A stretch of DNA of 64,000 bases from Devosia sp. (GTDB lineage Bacteria > Pseudomonadota > Alphaproteobacteria > Rhizobiales > Devosiaceae). Below the pieces are notes generated by a model, which was not told the origin of the DNA, did no database searches, and worked only from the letters and a program-made list of their open reading frames with translations. Shown piece by piece: positions 18,262 through 26,810 of this stretch (position 1 is the first letter of the stretch; each line of letters starts with the position of its first letter). The translations under genes and the position numbers were made by a program. The stretch is taken from positions 1,179,010-1,243,009 of the forward strand of contig CP051235.1 of assembly GCA_017794705.1 (NCBI GenBank), given 5' to 3'.

Positions 18262-19476
18262 TCACCGCAATCCGAATTCGGGGTGGTCCAGCGCCTTGAT
18301 GATGCCGCGCAGCTCAGCGAGCCCCTTGAGCCGGCCAACAGTGGGATAGCCGGGTTGGGCCGCCCGCTTCAGGTCATCGACAATGTCCTGACCGTGATCG
18401 GGGCGCATGGGGATTTGCGCATCGGCCCGCCCTTCGGCGGCGCGGCGGCGTTCCTCTGCCAGCAAGGCGGCGATGGTTGCGACCATATCGGTACCGCCGT
18501 TCAGATGTTCGTCTTCGAAGAAGGAACCAAACTCGGCATCGCCGTCGCGCGTGACATTGCGCAAATGGACGAAGTGGATCTTCGGGGCAAATTGTCTGGC
18601 AATTGCGGGCAGGTCATTGTCGGCGCGCGCGCCCAGGGAGCCGGAGCACAGGGTCATGCCATTTGCAGGTCTGTCGACAGCGCTCAAAACCTTTTCATAG
18701 TCATCGGCGGTCGACATGACACGCGGCAGGCCCATCAGGGCAAACGGGGGATCGTCCGGGTGACAGCAGAGGCGCAGGCCCAGTTTCTCTGCGGTTGGCA
18801 CCACTTCAGACAGGAAGTCGATCAAGTTGGCACGCAGCTGATCAGCGGAGATGTGATCATATTCGGCGAGGTGCTCGCGCACCTGATCGAGGGTCAGATG
18901 TTCATTGGCACCGGGCAATCCGGCCACGATGTTGGCGATCAGTTCCGCCGCCCGTTCGTCGGAAAGGCTGGCGAACCTCTCAGCGGTCTTTTCCACGATG
19001 TCCTCGGGGTAGTCCTTCGTGGCACCATCACGCTTGAGCAGATGAATGTCGAACAGCGCGAAATCGGCGATGTCGAAGCGCATGGCGGTGCCACCATGCG
19101 GCACCCGCCAGCGCAGGTCGGTGCGGGTCCAGTCGAGCACCGGCATGAAGTTGTAGCAGATGGTCTCAATCCCGGCCTTCGCGAGATTCTCGAGACTCTC
19201 GCGGTAGTTGGCGTAGTGCGTACGGAATTCACCCTGCTGCTTCTTGATGTCCTCCGAAACTACAAGGCTTTCGACCACCGACCAGACCAGGCCGCTCGGC
19301 TGGCCGTCGGGCATCACCTCGATCTCGCGCTGGCGCTTTTCGATCTCGGCAGGAGACCACACATCACCGCTCGCCATATGGTGCAAGGCGCTGACCACGT
19401 CGGTGGCGCCGGCCTGCCTTATGTCGCTGATGCTTGTCAGGTCATGGGGACCGAACCAACGCCAAGACTGTTTCAT
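18262..19476 (-). CDS. uxuA: D-mannonate dehydratase
   Basis: 404 residues. Converts D-mannonate to 2-keto-3-deoxy-D-gluconate in glucuronate catabolism. Opens MKQSWRWFGPHDLTSISDIRQAGATDVVSALHHM as in UxuA; Fe/Mn ligands are visible in LRLCCHPDDPPF, TLCSGSLGARAD, IHFVHLRNV and the C-terminal PDHGQDI. It is the last gene of a leftward run with a TRAP transporter, 34 bases after dctM. The co-location identifies the TRAP cargo as a hexuronate or mannonate. No uxuB (fructuronate reductase) or kdgK is adjacent. Confidence 0.93.
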   Translation of the reverse strand: MKQSWRWFGPHDLTSISDIRQAGATDVVSALHHMASGDVWSPAEIEKRQREIEVMPDGQPSGLVWSVVESLVVSEDIKKQQGEFRTHYANYRESLENLAKAGIETICYNFMPVLDWTRTDLRWRVPHGGTAMRFDIADFALFDIHLLKRDGATKDYPEDIVEKTAERFASLSDERAAELIANIVAGLPGANEHLTLDQVREHLAEYDHISADQLRANLIDFLSEVVPTAEKLGLRLCCHPDDPPFALMGLPRVMSTADDYEKVLSAVDRPANGMTLCSGSLGARADNDLPAIARQFAPKIHFVHLRNVTRDGDAEFGSFFEDEHLNGGTDMVATIAALLAEERRRAAEGRADAQIPMRPDHGQDIVDDLKRAAQPGYPTVGRLKGLAELRGIIKALDHPEFGLR

Positions 19477-19510
19477 TTCTCGTCAACTCCAGGGCCCGGC
19501 AGGGCGGCAA

Positions 19511-20794
19511 TCACGAACCAAAGGCCATGCGCGGCAGGAACAGCACCAGGTCCGGTGCGAACAACAGGACGGCAACCAGCGCGAGGATGGCCACAATGAA
19601 GGGGATGGATTCGCGCACATAGTCCTCAACCTTGCAGTCGAGCAGGCTGCAGACCGTGTACATGGCGACGCCAACAGGCGGGGTCATAGACCCCAATGTG
19701 ACCAGTGTCATCATCAGGATGCCGAAATGCACCGGATCGACGCCAACCTGCTGGATGATCGGCACGAAAATAGGGGTGAGCAGCAGCACCAGCACGGTGC
19801 TTTCGATGAACAGGCCCGCTACGAACAGCATGGTGAGAATGATCGCGACAATGGCCACCGGTACAGTCACTCCGCCGAGCAGCGTGCCGGCGATCTGTTG
19901 CGGCACCTGCAGGAAGATGATGGCGAAGCCGATCATGCCGGACATGACGATGATCAGCATGATCATGCCGATGTCGGAAATGGCGTCACCGATGGCCTTC
20001 TTGACTTTTTCGAGATTGAGTTCGCGATGGGCGAGAAATCCGATCAGGAAGGCATAGACCACCGCGAAGGCGCCCACCTCGGAGGGCGTGAAAAGCCCGC
20101 CCCGGATCGAGACGATCAACAGGATCGGGAACAGCAGTGCCCACTTGGCTTCCCAGGTCGCTTCGAGCACCCGTTTGAGGCTGGGCGGTTCGACATCGGT
20201 CGAGACATAGTTGCGGCGCCGCGCCACCAGCCAGGCCGTCAACATCAGGAAGGCCATCATCAAAATGCCGGGCACAATGCCGGCAAGGAACAGCCGGCCG
20301 ATGGAAACCTGCCCCACATAACCGTAAAGGATCAGCCCGATGGAGGGCGGGATGGTGGCGGTGATCAGCGAACTCAGCGCAATGACGGAAGCCGTATACC
20401 CCTTTGAATAGCCGCGGCTCAGCATTTGCGGTCCAAGGATCCGCGCTTCCATCGCCGCGTCGGCGACGGCGGAGCCGGAAACGCCGCCCATCAGGGTGGA
20501 GAGGATGATTGAGACCTGGGCCAGCCCTCCGGCCATCCACGAGACGGTGACATTTGCGAATTTGAACAAACGATCAGTGATGCCGCTTTCGTTCATCAGG
20601 TGCCCGGCAAAAACGAAGAAGGGCACGGCCAGAAGCGGGAAGCTCTGCGAGACCGAGGCAATCTTCTGCACACCGATGGAGAGCGGCATGATGGGCGAAT
20701 TCAAAAAGAAGACGAAACCGGAAATGCCGATAGCGAACGCGACAGGGGCGCCGACAACGAGCAGAACCAGAAAGACGATGCCAATCGCGGCCAT
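19511..20794 (-). CDS. TRAP transporter, large membrane subunit (DctM type)
   Basis: 427 residues, about twelve membrane spans. Family blocks: PIAVPFFVFAGHLMNESGI-like segment near 55-72, GSAVADAAMEARILGPQM, and SLITATIPPSIGLILYGYVG. It forms the sodium-driven translocation subunit with DctQ and receives substrate from DctP. TAG of dctQ ends 3 bases before its ATG, so translation is coupled. Probable cargo is a hexuronate, given uxuA downstream. Confidence 0.92.
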   Translation of the reverse strand: MAAIGIVFLVLLVVGAPVAFAIGISGFVFFLNSPIMPLSIGVQKIASVSQSFPLLAVPFFVFAGHLMNESGITDRLFKFANVTVSWMAGGLAQVSIILSTLMGGVSGSAVADAAMEARILGPQMLSRGYSKGYTASVIALSSLITATIPPSIGLILYGYVGQVSIGRLFLAGIVPGILMMAFLMLTAWLVARRRNYVSTDVEPPSLKRVLEATWEAKWALLFPILLIVSIRGGLFTPSEVGAFAVVYAFLIGFLAHRELNLEKVKKAIGDAISDIGMIMLIIVMSGMIGFAIIFLQVPQQIAGTLLGGVTVPVAIVAIILTMLFVAGLFIESTVLVLLLTPIFVPIIQQVGVDPVHFGILMMTLVTLGSMTPPVGVAMYTVCSLLDCKVEDYVRESIPFIVAILALVAVLLFAPDLVLFLPRMAFGS

Positions 20795-20797
20795 GAC

Positions 20798-21421
20798 CTA
20801 GAGCGCCCTTTGCTGTTCGGGCGCCGCGTCGGGCCGGGCAAAAATCAGCTTCGTGCCGTCCGGATCGCGCAAGGCTTCAACAACATTGGCGATGATGGTC
20901 AGGCTCAGAAGGATGCAGCCGACCGGCACCGCGATGGTGACGAAACTGTAGGACATGCCGCTGTCGCCAAAGATGCGCTCGGCATTGAGGAGCGTCAGCT
21001 TGTAGCCTTCAATGGCCAGCACCCCCATGAACAGAATGAAGGTGAGCGCCAGCACCAGTTCCAGTGCCAGCCGGAAGCGCCGCGGCAGAAAGCGTACCAG
21101 CAGATCGACGCCAAGGTGCGCCCGCTCCCGCATGGCACGGGTTGCGCCAAAGAAGCACAGCCAGATCAACAAGAGTTGCGCCATGTCGACCGACCAAATC
21201 AGCGGATGACCGAAAAAGCGCATGACTGCAGCGGAGAACACCAGCCCCGTGATGAGGAGCAGCAGCAGCGCTCCGGCGAAATATTCGAGGTTCAGAAAAG
21301 TGATCTCCCGCCCGACCCACAGCGAGCCGAAACGCACGGCGACGGCCAGGGCAGTGACCAGCAGGATCCAGCCGAGGGGGCCGGAGATTTGGCTCATCAA
21401 TTGAGGGAAAAATTCGTTCAT
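20798..21421 (-). CDS. TRAP transporter, small membrane subunit (DctQ type)
   Basis: 207 residues, four hydrophobic spans, with the family motif VMRFFGHPLIWSVDMAQLLLIWLCFFGATRAMRERAHLGVD. Partners the DctM subunit immediately downstream. It lies 78 bases after the binding-protein gene, and that gap holds a strong hairpin. No clear Shine-Dalgarno precedes its ATG, which suggests modest translation relative to dctP. Confidence 0.9.
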   Translation of the reverse strand: MNEFFPQLMSQISGPLGWILLVTALAVAVRFGSLWVGREITFLNLEYFAGALLLLLITGLVFSAAVMRFFGHPLIWSVDMAQLLLIWLCFFGATRAMRERAHLGVDLLVRFLPRRFRLALELVLALTFILFMGVLAIEGYKLTLLNAERIFGDSGMSYSFVTIAVPVGCILLSLTIIANVVEALRDPDGTKLIFARPDAAPEQQRAL

Positions 21422-21441
21422 CGGAGTTTACCGGAACCGGT

Positions 21442-21470
21442 TCTGGGCAGGTCGATGAGACCCGCCCAGA
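21442..21470 (-). other. Intercistronic RNA hairpin between dctP and dctQ
   Basis: Arms TCTGGGC-GGTC and GACC-GCCCAGA (11 Watson-Crick pairs) with a 5-base loop. The single internal non-Watson-Crick position (21449/21463) is A.C if read as plus-strand RNA but a G.U wobble in the minus-strand, coding RNA, giving 12 continuous pairs. No U-run follows. Likely a 3' barrier that stabilises dctP mRNA or lowers read-through into the membrane subunits. Confidence 0.6.
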
Positions 21471-21499
21471 GCTGAGATGTCCAGTTCGTAGAGTGACGG

Positions 21500-22480
21500 T
21501 TACTCGGCGGCCAGCGCGCGCACGGTGTCGCGCAACTCGCCATAGCCAAGGTCGTCGTAGACCACAGAGGTCAGGCTCTTGAACTCGGTGGTATCGATTT
21601 CGGAAACCGTAACGCCGGCGGCGACAAGTTCGGCTTCCAGCGTCTCAAGCGAATCCTGGGTGCCGTATGAGGCGATGTCGCCGGCTTCCAGGGCTTCTTC
21701 GAACAGGATGGCCTGCAGGTCTTCAGGCAGGCTGTCGACCCATTGGGCGCTGGTCACCATGCCGGTGATCAGGTTGATGTGACCGGTCTTGGTGACGTGG
21801 GAAATGACCTCGTCCAGATTGGCGCCGACGATTGCCGGAATCTGGGCCTCGGCGGCGTCGAGCACATTGGTCTGCAGTGCGTTGTAGACATCACCCCAGG
21901 CCATCGGCGTCGGGGTGGCGCCCATCGCGCCGATCGTGCCGACCCAGACAGGAGCGCCGGGAGTGCGCATGCGCACACCGGCCAGGTCTTCGGGGCCGCT
22001 GATCGGCTTATTGGTGAGAAGATGACGTTCGCCCTGCCACCAGTTGAAGCTGAGTACCTGCAGGCCGGATCCTTCGGCAAGCGCATCGGCCCAGCCCCAG
22101 AACATGTCGGAGGTGACGACCTTGCGGATGCCGTCATAACCGGAGGCCAGGAAGGGTGCGCCGAGGATGCCGAATTCGTTCTGGAACACAGCCAGTCGGC
22201 CGCCGTCGACAATGACCGCGACCGGCGCACCGGCGCGGGCCTGTTCAAGCACGTCCTCATCCGGACCCAGTTGAGAATTGGGGAAAAGCTGCACGGTCAG
22301 GCGTCCATCGCTGGCTTCCGCGACATTTGCCTGAAATGCTTCAAGACCCTTGTAAAGCGGGTCAGAGGTGGCCAGCGCGGTGTTCACGCTGAGCGTATAT
22401 TCCTGCGCAAGGCCCGGAACCGCGAGTGCGATCAACAGGGCGCCGGACGCAATGAACTTGGATGCTGAATTGAATTTCAT
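21500..22480 (-). CDS. TRAP transporter, periplasmic substrate-binding protein (DctP type)
   Basis: 326 residues with an N-terminal signal peptide (ASGALLIALAVPGLAQ). DctP fold markers: YKGLEAFQANVAEASDGRLTVQLFPNSQLG, and the carboxylate-binding arginine region LAGVRMRTPGAPVWVGTIGAMGATPTPMAWGDVYNALQTNVLDAAE. Strong ribosome site GGGAGGAAATC before ATG. First gene of the operon dctP-dctQ-dctM-uxuA, divergent from the GntR gene. Cargo inferred as a hexuronate or related acid from uxuA. Confidence 0.92.
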   Translation of the reverse strand: MKFNSASKFIASGALLIALAVPGLAQEYTLSVNTALATSDPLYKGLEAFQANVAEASDGRLTVQLFPNSQLGPDEDVLEQARAGAPVAVIVDGGRLAVFQNEFGILGAPFLASGYDGIRKVVTSDMFWGWADALAEGSGLQVLSFNWWQGERHLLTNKPISGPEDLAGVRMRTPGAPVWVGTIGAMGATPTPMAWGDVYNALQTNVLDAAEAQIPAIVGANLDEVISHVTKTGHINLITGMVTSAQWVDSLPEDLQAILFEEALEAGDIASYGTQDSLETLEAELVAAGVTVSEIDTTEFKSLTSVVYDDLGYGELRDTVRALAAE

Positions 22481-22521
22481 GATTTCCTCCCGTAAACGGT
22501 CCAGGTTCGACCGCTTGTCCC

Positions 22522-22541
22522 TATACTAGAATGGTAGTATA
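22522..22541. promoter_or_regulatory. GntR-type operator in the dctP-gntR intergenic region
   Basis: TATACTAGAATGGTAGTATA: 7-bp arms TATACTA / TAGTATA around 6 bases. It lies between the divergent starts, 12 bases before the regulator ATG and 41 bases before dctP, so bound protein could repress both directions. The AT-rich arms match FadR/UxuR-like GntR sites in form. Confidence 0.75.
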
Positions 22542-22553
22542 AGAAGTGTCAAC

Positions 22554-23267
22554 ATGACAGAGATATTCGCCCTGAACAGGCTTGAGGAGCTGCCCGGTGC
22601 GGCGCGTGTCGCGACCATCGGCAACAGGGTCTATGAGACGCTGAAAACAGCGATCGTTGAGCTGGGCCTGAGGCCCGGAAACCTGCTGTCAGAGGCCGAT
22701 GTCGCCAAGCAACTCGGGGTTTCCCGGCAGCCGGTGCGCGAGGCCTTCATCAAGCTCGCAGAGGTGGGGCTCGTGGAGATCCGGCCGCAGCGCGGCACTT
22801 TCGTACTGCTGATCTCCCGCAAGGAGGTGGTCAATGCCCGCTTCATCCGTGAGGCGGTTGAAGTGGCGCTCGCACGGCGGGCCGCGGAACAGGACATCTC
22901 CCCCGTCGACGTCAAGCGTATCAGGGACAATCTGGCCGCGCAGAAAAAGGCCGCGGCGGAAAACGAACAGACGCTTTTCCTGCATCTGGACGAGCACTTC
23001 CATCACATGCTGGCGCTGAGCGTTGATTGCGAACACGCCTGGCGGTTCCTTGAAAACATCAAGGTGCAGCTCGACCGGGTGCGGTACCTCAGCCTGCCGC
23101 ACACCACACCACTCGACAAGCTTCTGGAACAGCACACGCAAATCGCTGAGGCGATCTTTGCAGGTGATGCGGAAGCCGCAGAAACGGCCATGCGCAATCA
23201 CCTTGCCGAAGTGCTCACCTCAATGCCCGAGATCACCGCCGAGCATCCCGACCTGTTCAGCGAATAG
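22554..23267 (+). CDS. GntR-family transcriptional regulator, FCD (FadR) subfamily
   Basis: 237 residues. Winged helix at about 20-90 (VYETLKTAIVELGLRPGNLLSEADVAKQLGVSRQPVREAFIKLAEVGLVEIRPQRGTFV), then an all-helical FCD effector domain with putative metal/ligand residues in HLDEHFHHMLAL, EQHTQIAEAI and AMRNHL. Divergent from the uronate TRAP operon, with a palindrome between them, so it most likely represses dctPQM-uxuA and itself until a uronate-derived inducer binds. Ends 14 bases from the convergent imelysin stop. Confidence 0.92.
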   Translation: MTEIFALNRLEELPGAARVATIGNRVYETLKTAIVELGLRPGNLLSEADVAKQLGVSRQPVREAFIKLAEVGLVEIRPQRGTFVLLISRKEVVNARFIREAVEVALARRAAEQDISPVDVKRIRDNLAAQKKAAAENEQTLFLHLDEHFHHMLALSVDCEHAWRFLENIKVQLDRVRYLSLPHTTPLDKLLEQHTQIAEAIFAGDAEAAETAMRNHLAEVLTSMPEITAEHPDLFSE

Positions 23268-23281
23268 GCCGCGCCCGACCC

Positions 23282-24553
23282 TCAGCCGGCGTCAGCCGAC
23301 AGCCGGAGCGGCGTCTCGAAGCTTCCGAGTTCAGTGCCCAGCGCTTCACCCACCCGCTCGATGGTTTCGGTCTGGGCCGCCAGCGCCTGGACCACAGCGA
23401 GCACGGTATCCCGGCCCTCGTCATTGCCCTCGCCAATCATCTGATCAAAGGTTTCCACGTCGCGGCCGCGGCGGATCAGCATGCGCAGGCGCGCCATCGT
23501 GTTGGAGATGGCCAGACGCAGTTCCTCGTCCAGGGCCGGGTCTTCTGCCTTGATCAGATCGGCCAGCGACGGGCCGGTGACCAGATCACCCTGAAGGGTG
23601 AAATATTCACCCAGGAACAGGTTGACGATGCCCCGGGCCGACAGCAGGTAGCTGACGTGGCTATAGTCGGCAAAGTCATCCATCTCCCATTCGGGATTGT
23701 TGCTTTCCAGGGCGCCGTTCAGATAGTTGCCGGCCAGTTCGCCGCTGCCCAGTGAGCCGATGCCCTGCAGCATGGCGCTGAGGCCGGCCTCGGGATCGTC
23801 GGTCACGGCTCGGCGGGCGGCGCCGGTGACGGCCCAGTTGCTGACCATTTCTTCCAGATCATTGATCAAAAGATCGATCGCGGCGAACAGATATTCGGCG
23901 CGGCGCTGGCAATTGCCGCCCGTGCAATCCTCACCTGTGACAAAGTCAGTCACCGGACGCAGTCCCATGCGATCTTCAGCCTTTTCGGTGTCCGGACCCC
24001 AGAGGAGATATTCGATGACATGGAAGCCCGAGGCGACATTGGTCTTGATCCCGCCGGCACCGTCCAGCGTGTTGCGGATCAGGTCCGGTGTGAAGCGGTC
24101 GATAGTGATTGTTTCGCCATCAAGCGTGATTTCACCGGTACCGATAAGGTTGGCGGTGTAGTATGGATTGTCGGATTCCTCGGACAGGTAGGCGTCGTCC
24201 ACATAATCGATGAACCCTTCATCGATCGGCCAGGCATTCACCCGGTCCACCCATTCGTCGACAATCGGGTTGCCGAACCGGAACACTTCGGTCTGCTGAT
24301 AGGCGATGCGGGCCAATTGCCACTGGCGCTGGGCTTCGAGCAGATTTTCCTCGGTTGGCTGTTCCAGCATGGTCTCGACGGCCAGCTTGAGGTCCTCGGC
24401 GGCCTGCAACGTGTCGCGGTATCCGGCGAGCGCGATCTCGACATAGGTCTCGACCACGTCTGCCGCATCCACCGTCTGGGCGCTGGCGGGGACGGCGCTT
24501 GCTCCGAACGCCATTGATGCTGCGAGAGCCAGGGCGGCCCAGGACATTCTCAT
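23282..24553 (-). CDS. Imelysin family periplasmic protein (iron-regulated, paralogue 1)
   Basis: 423 residues from ATG 24553, chosen because AAAGGAG precedes it and a clean signal peptide follows (MRMSWAALALAASMAFGASAVPASAQ). Imelysin/M75 features: QQTEVFRFGNPIVDEWVDRVNAWPIDEGFIDYVD, the GxHxxE motif as ASGFHVIEYLLWGPD, and NCQRRAEYL. Members bind or process iron-containing ligands in the periplasm in iron uptake; peptidase activity is doubtful. Close in sequence to the imelysin at 44752-46023, but stands alone and has no visible Irr-like box. Confidence 0.88.
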   Translation of the reverse strand: MRMSWAALALAASMAFGASAVPASAQTVDAADVVETYVEIALAGYRDTLQAAEDLKLAVETMLEQPTEENLLEAQRQWQLARIAYQQTEVFRFGNPIVDEWVDRVNAWPIDEGFIDYVDDAYLSEESDNPYYTANLIGTGEITLDGETITIDRFTPDLIRNTLDGAGGIKTNVASGFHVIEYLLWGPDTEKAEDRMGLRPVTDFVTGEDCTGGNCQRRAEYLFAAIDLLINDLEEMVSNWAVTGAARRAVTDDPEAGLSAMLQGIGSLGSGELAGNYLNGALESNNPEWEMDDFADYSHVSYLLSARGIVNLFLGEYFTLQGDLVTGPSLADLIKAEDPALDEELRLAISNTMARLRMLIRRGRDVETFDQMIGEGNDEGRDTVLAVVQALAAQTETIERVGEALGTELGSFETPLRLSADAG

Positions 24554-24756
24554 ATTCTTGCTCCTTTGGCGGCACGCGCCGCGATGCGAACTCATCCCTA
24601 ACCCGGACGTCAGGGAGTTTCAATGATATCAAGACTTTATCGCGCTCCGCCTCGGCGCGTGTAAGCCGTTGTTTCCTTGTGCGAATTGTCCGCACGCGCT
24701 TGGCATGCTCGTGCTCAATATGTTCAAAACGAGGTGAAACCGGGCGTGAGGATCAG

Positions 24757-25338
24757 ATGCTGATCAAACTTGAGATTCTCGAAGCGATCAAGGCGGGCGA
24801 AATCGACCTGCAGTTCCGGCGCTGGAAACGGGCGACCGTCAAACCGGGCGGTACGCTGAAGACCCGGGTCGGTGTGATGCAGATCGGCGAAATCACGCCG
24901 CTCACCGTCGATCAGGTGGAACTCAAGGATGTCAAACGGGCCGGTTTTGCCGACCTTGATGATTTTCGCCGCTGGCTCGACACAATGAAACCGGGCGACC
25001 TGTGCAAGATCGAGATTTCCTATCTGGGCGAAGATCCCCGGGTGACACTGCGCAACAAGGCAGACCTGTCTGCTGCTGATCTGGCCGAGGTGCTCACCAA
25101 GCTCGACCAGATGGACGCGCGGTCCGAAGGCGATGCGTGGACCACGCCCTATCTTCAAAAGATCGCCGACAACCCTGCCCGTCTTGCGGAAGAGCTGGCC
25201 CACGAATTCGGCATGGAAAAACACCCGTTCAAAGCTCGGGTCCGGCGGCTGAAGGAGATTGGGCTGACCGAGAGCCTTGAGGTGGGCTATCGCCTGTCAC
25301 CGCGCGGCAAGACCGTGCTCGCCGCGCGGATCAAATAG
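24757..25338 (+). CDS. ASCH-like domain protein of unknown function
   Basis: 193 residues from ATG 24757; an in-frame extension back to 24499 runs antisense through the imelysin promoter and is rejected. The first 105 residues have the ASCH pattern: IKAGEIDLQFRRWKRATVKPGG, TRVGVMQIGEITPLTVDQV, DFRRWLDTMKPGDLCKIEISYLGEDPR. The rest is helical and charged with a winged-helix-like end (LKEIGLTESLEVGYRLSPRGKTVLAARIK). ASCH domains share the PUA-like fold and are thought to bind RNA or modified bases. No partner gene. Ends 6 bases from the convergent GH4 stop. Confidence 0.6.
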   Translation: MLIKLEILEAIKAGEIDLQFRRWKRATVKPGGTLKTRVGVMQIGEITPLTVDQVELKDVKRAGFADLDDFRRWLDTMKPGDLCKIEISYLGEDPRVTLRNKADLSAADLAEVLTKLDQMDARSEGDAWTTPYLQKIADNPARLAEELAHEFGMEKHPFKARVRRLKEIGLTESLEVGYRLSPRGKTVLAARIK

Positions 25339-25344
25339 CCGGCC

Positions 25345-26787
25345 TCAGTGCGCGTGCGCCGGCCGGGCTTTCAGATCGACATCAAGGCGGGCGGCACCTT
25401 TCCACTCGCGGGTCTTGACCGTGGCCTTGGCCAGCCGTTCCTTGGCAGCCGGAATAGCCTCGGCATATTGCGGCAGCCATTCGGCCTGGGCGACGACCAT
25501 CTCGTCGACCATCTGCCAGACTTCGTCCGGCGTGCAAATGGCGCCGACCAGCGGGTCGTGCAGCACTGAAAGTTTGAGCATGTCGAGATCGCCGTTGACC
25601 GCGGCCTCAACGCTCATGCGCTGCACATTGATCGAGGCTGAACACGTGGCAACGCACTGCATGGGCAGGGTGATGCCTTCCACCATGTTGATGCCAAACC
25701 GGTCGACAAAGCCCGGGCTTTCGATGATCGCGTCGGCCGGCAGGTTTGTGATCGCACCCTTGTTGGGCACGTTGAAGTGACCGCGATAGGTGCGCCCGGT
25801 CTCGATCGCCTCAAGGATATGGCTGGCATGTTCGCTTGAGCGCTTGTACTCGCTCAGGGGGCGGTCGGCCCGGGCCAGGAAGCGCGGAAAGTCGGTTTCA
25901 AACCAGTTGCGGTGTTCGGTGGTGTGGCGCAGGTAGCCGCCGGTCTCACCGTGGATCCAGTCCGACATATCGATCCAGTTGGTGATTTCGTCGGGCCGCT
26001 TGCGGTACCAGGGCAGATATTCGGAAAGGTGGCCGTTGCTTTCCGTCGAGTAGTAGCCGAAGCGCTTGAGCACATCGAGGCGCACCTTTTCCTGGGACGC
26101 GAAACGCTCGTGGGCGAGGAACTTTTCAAGCAGTTCGTCAGCCTCGATCTTGCGGCCCTTGACGCGCACGTCGATGTACCAGGTCTGGTGGTTGATACCC
26201 GAGCAGATGTAATCGACCTCATCGTTCTCGACGCCAAAGATCTCCGCGATCTGCTCTGCGCCATGCTGCACACCGTGGCACAGTCCGATGGTTTCCACGC
26301 CGCCATAGGTGTTTGCCGCCCACGTGTTCATGGCCATGGGGTTGGCATAGTTCAAGAAACGCGCGCCGGGCTCGGCGACTTCGCGGATGTCCTTGCAGAA
26401 ATCCAGAATGACGGGAATGTTGCGCTGACCATAAAGAATGCCACCGGCGCAGATCGTGTCGCCGACGCACTGGTCGACGCCATATTTCAACGGAATGTTG
26501 ATGTCGGTGGCGAAGGCTTCCAGCCCGCCGACCCGCACGCAGGACATGATGTATCGCGCACCGGTGATGGCCTCACGGCGATTGGTTGTGGCTTCAACCT
26601 TGGCCGGCAATTTGTTGACCGAAACCACGCGCTCGATGATCTGGCGGATCATGTCGAGGTTGTGCGGATTGATGTCCGTCAGCGCGAATGTGCAGGTCTG
26701 GAACTCTTCAACCTTGAGAATGTCCGAAACGAGCTTTTGGGTGAAACCGATGGAGCCGGCTCCGATGATGGCAATTTTGAACGACAT
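25345..26787 (-). CDS. Glycoside hydrolase family 4 enzyme, CHG-type (galactosidase/glucuronidase-like)
   Basis: 480 residues. NAD- and divalent-metal-dependent glycosidase: NAD site IAIIGAGSIGFTQKL, ANPMAMNTWA, metal Cys170 and His200 in GLCHGVQHG and SGINHQTW. GH4 subfamilies differ in the CHx motif; CHG is characteristic of alpha-glucuronidases, whereas the neighbour at 28368 has CHS. It is the last gene of the galactoside operon and occupies the place of a second alpha-galactosidase in the rhizobial agp/aga layout, so both activities are plausible. Cytoplasmic. Starts 23 bases after the halogenase stop. Confidence 0.85.
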   Translation of the reverse strand: MSFKIAIIGAGSIGFTQKLVSDILKVEEFQTCTFALTDINPHNLDMIRQIIERVVSVNKLPAKVEATTNRREAITGARYIMSCVRVGGLEAFATDINIPLKYGVDQCVGDTICAGGILYGQRNIPVILDFCKDIREVAEPGARFLNYANPMAMNTWAANTYGGVETIGLCHGVQHGAEQIAEIFGVENDEVDYICSGINHQTWYIDVRVKGRKIEADELLEKFLAHERFASQEKVRLDVLKRFGYYSTESNGHLSEYLPWYRKRPDEITNWIDMSDWIHGETGGYLRHTTEHRNWFETDFPRFLARADRPLSEYKRSSEHASHILEAIETGRTYRGHFNVPNKGAITNLPADAIIESPGFVDRFGINMVEGITLPMQCVATCSASINVQRMSVEAAVNGDLDMLKLSVLHDPLVGAICTPDEVWQMVDEMVVAQAEWLPQYAEAIPAAKERLAKATVKTREWKGAARLDVDLKARPAHAH

Positions 26788-26810
26788 GGTCTTGTCCTTG
26801 GGGATTGAAT

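Noticed and set aside
24499-24756. N-terminal extension of the ASCH-like protein
   Set aside because: It overlaps the imelysin signal-peptide region in antisense and has no conserved sequence; ATG 24757 begins the recognisable domain.
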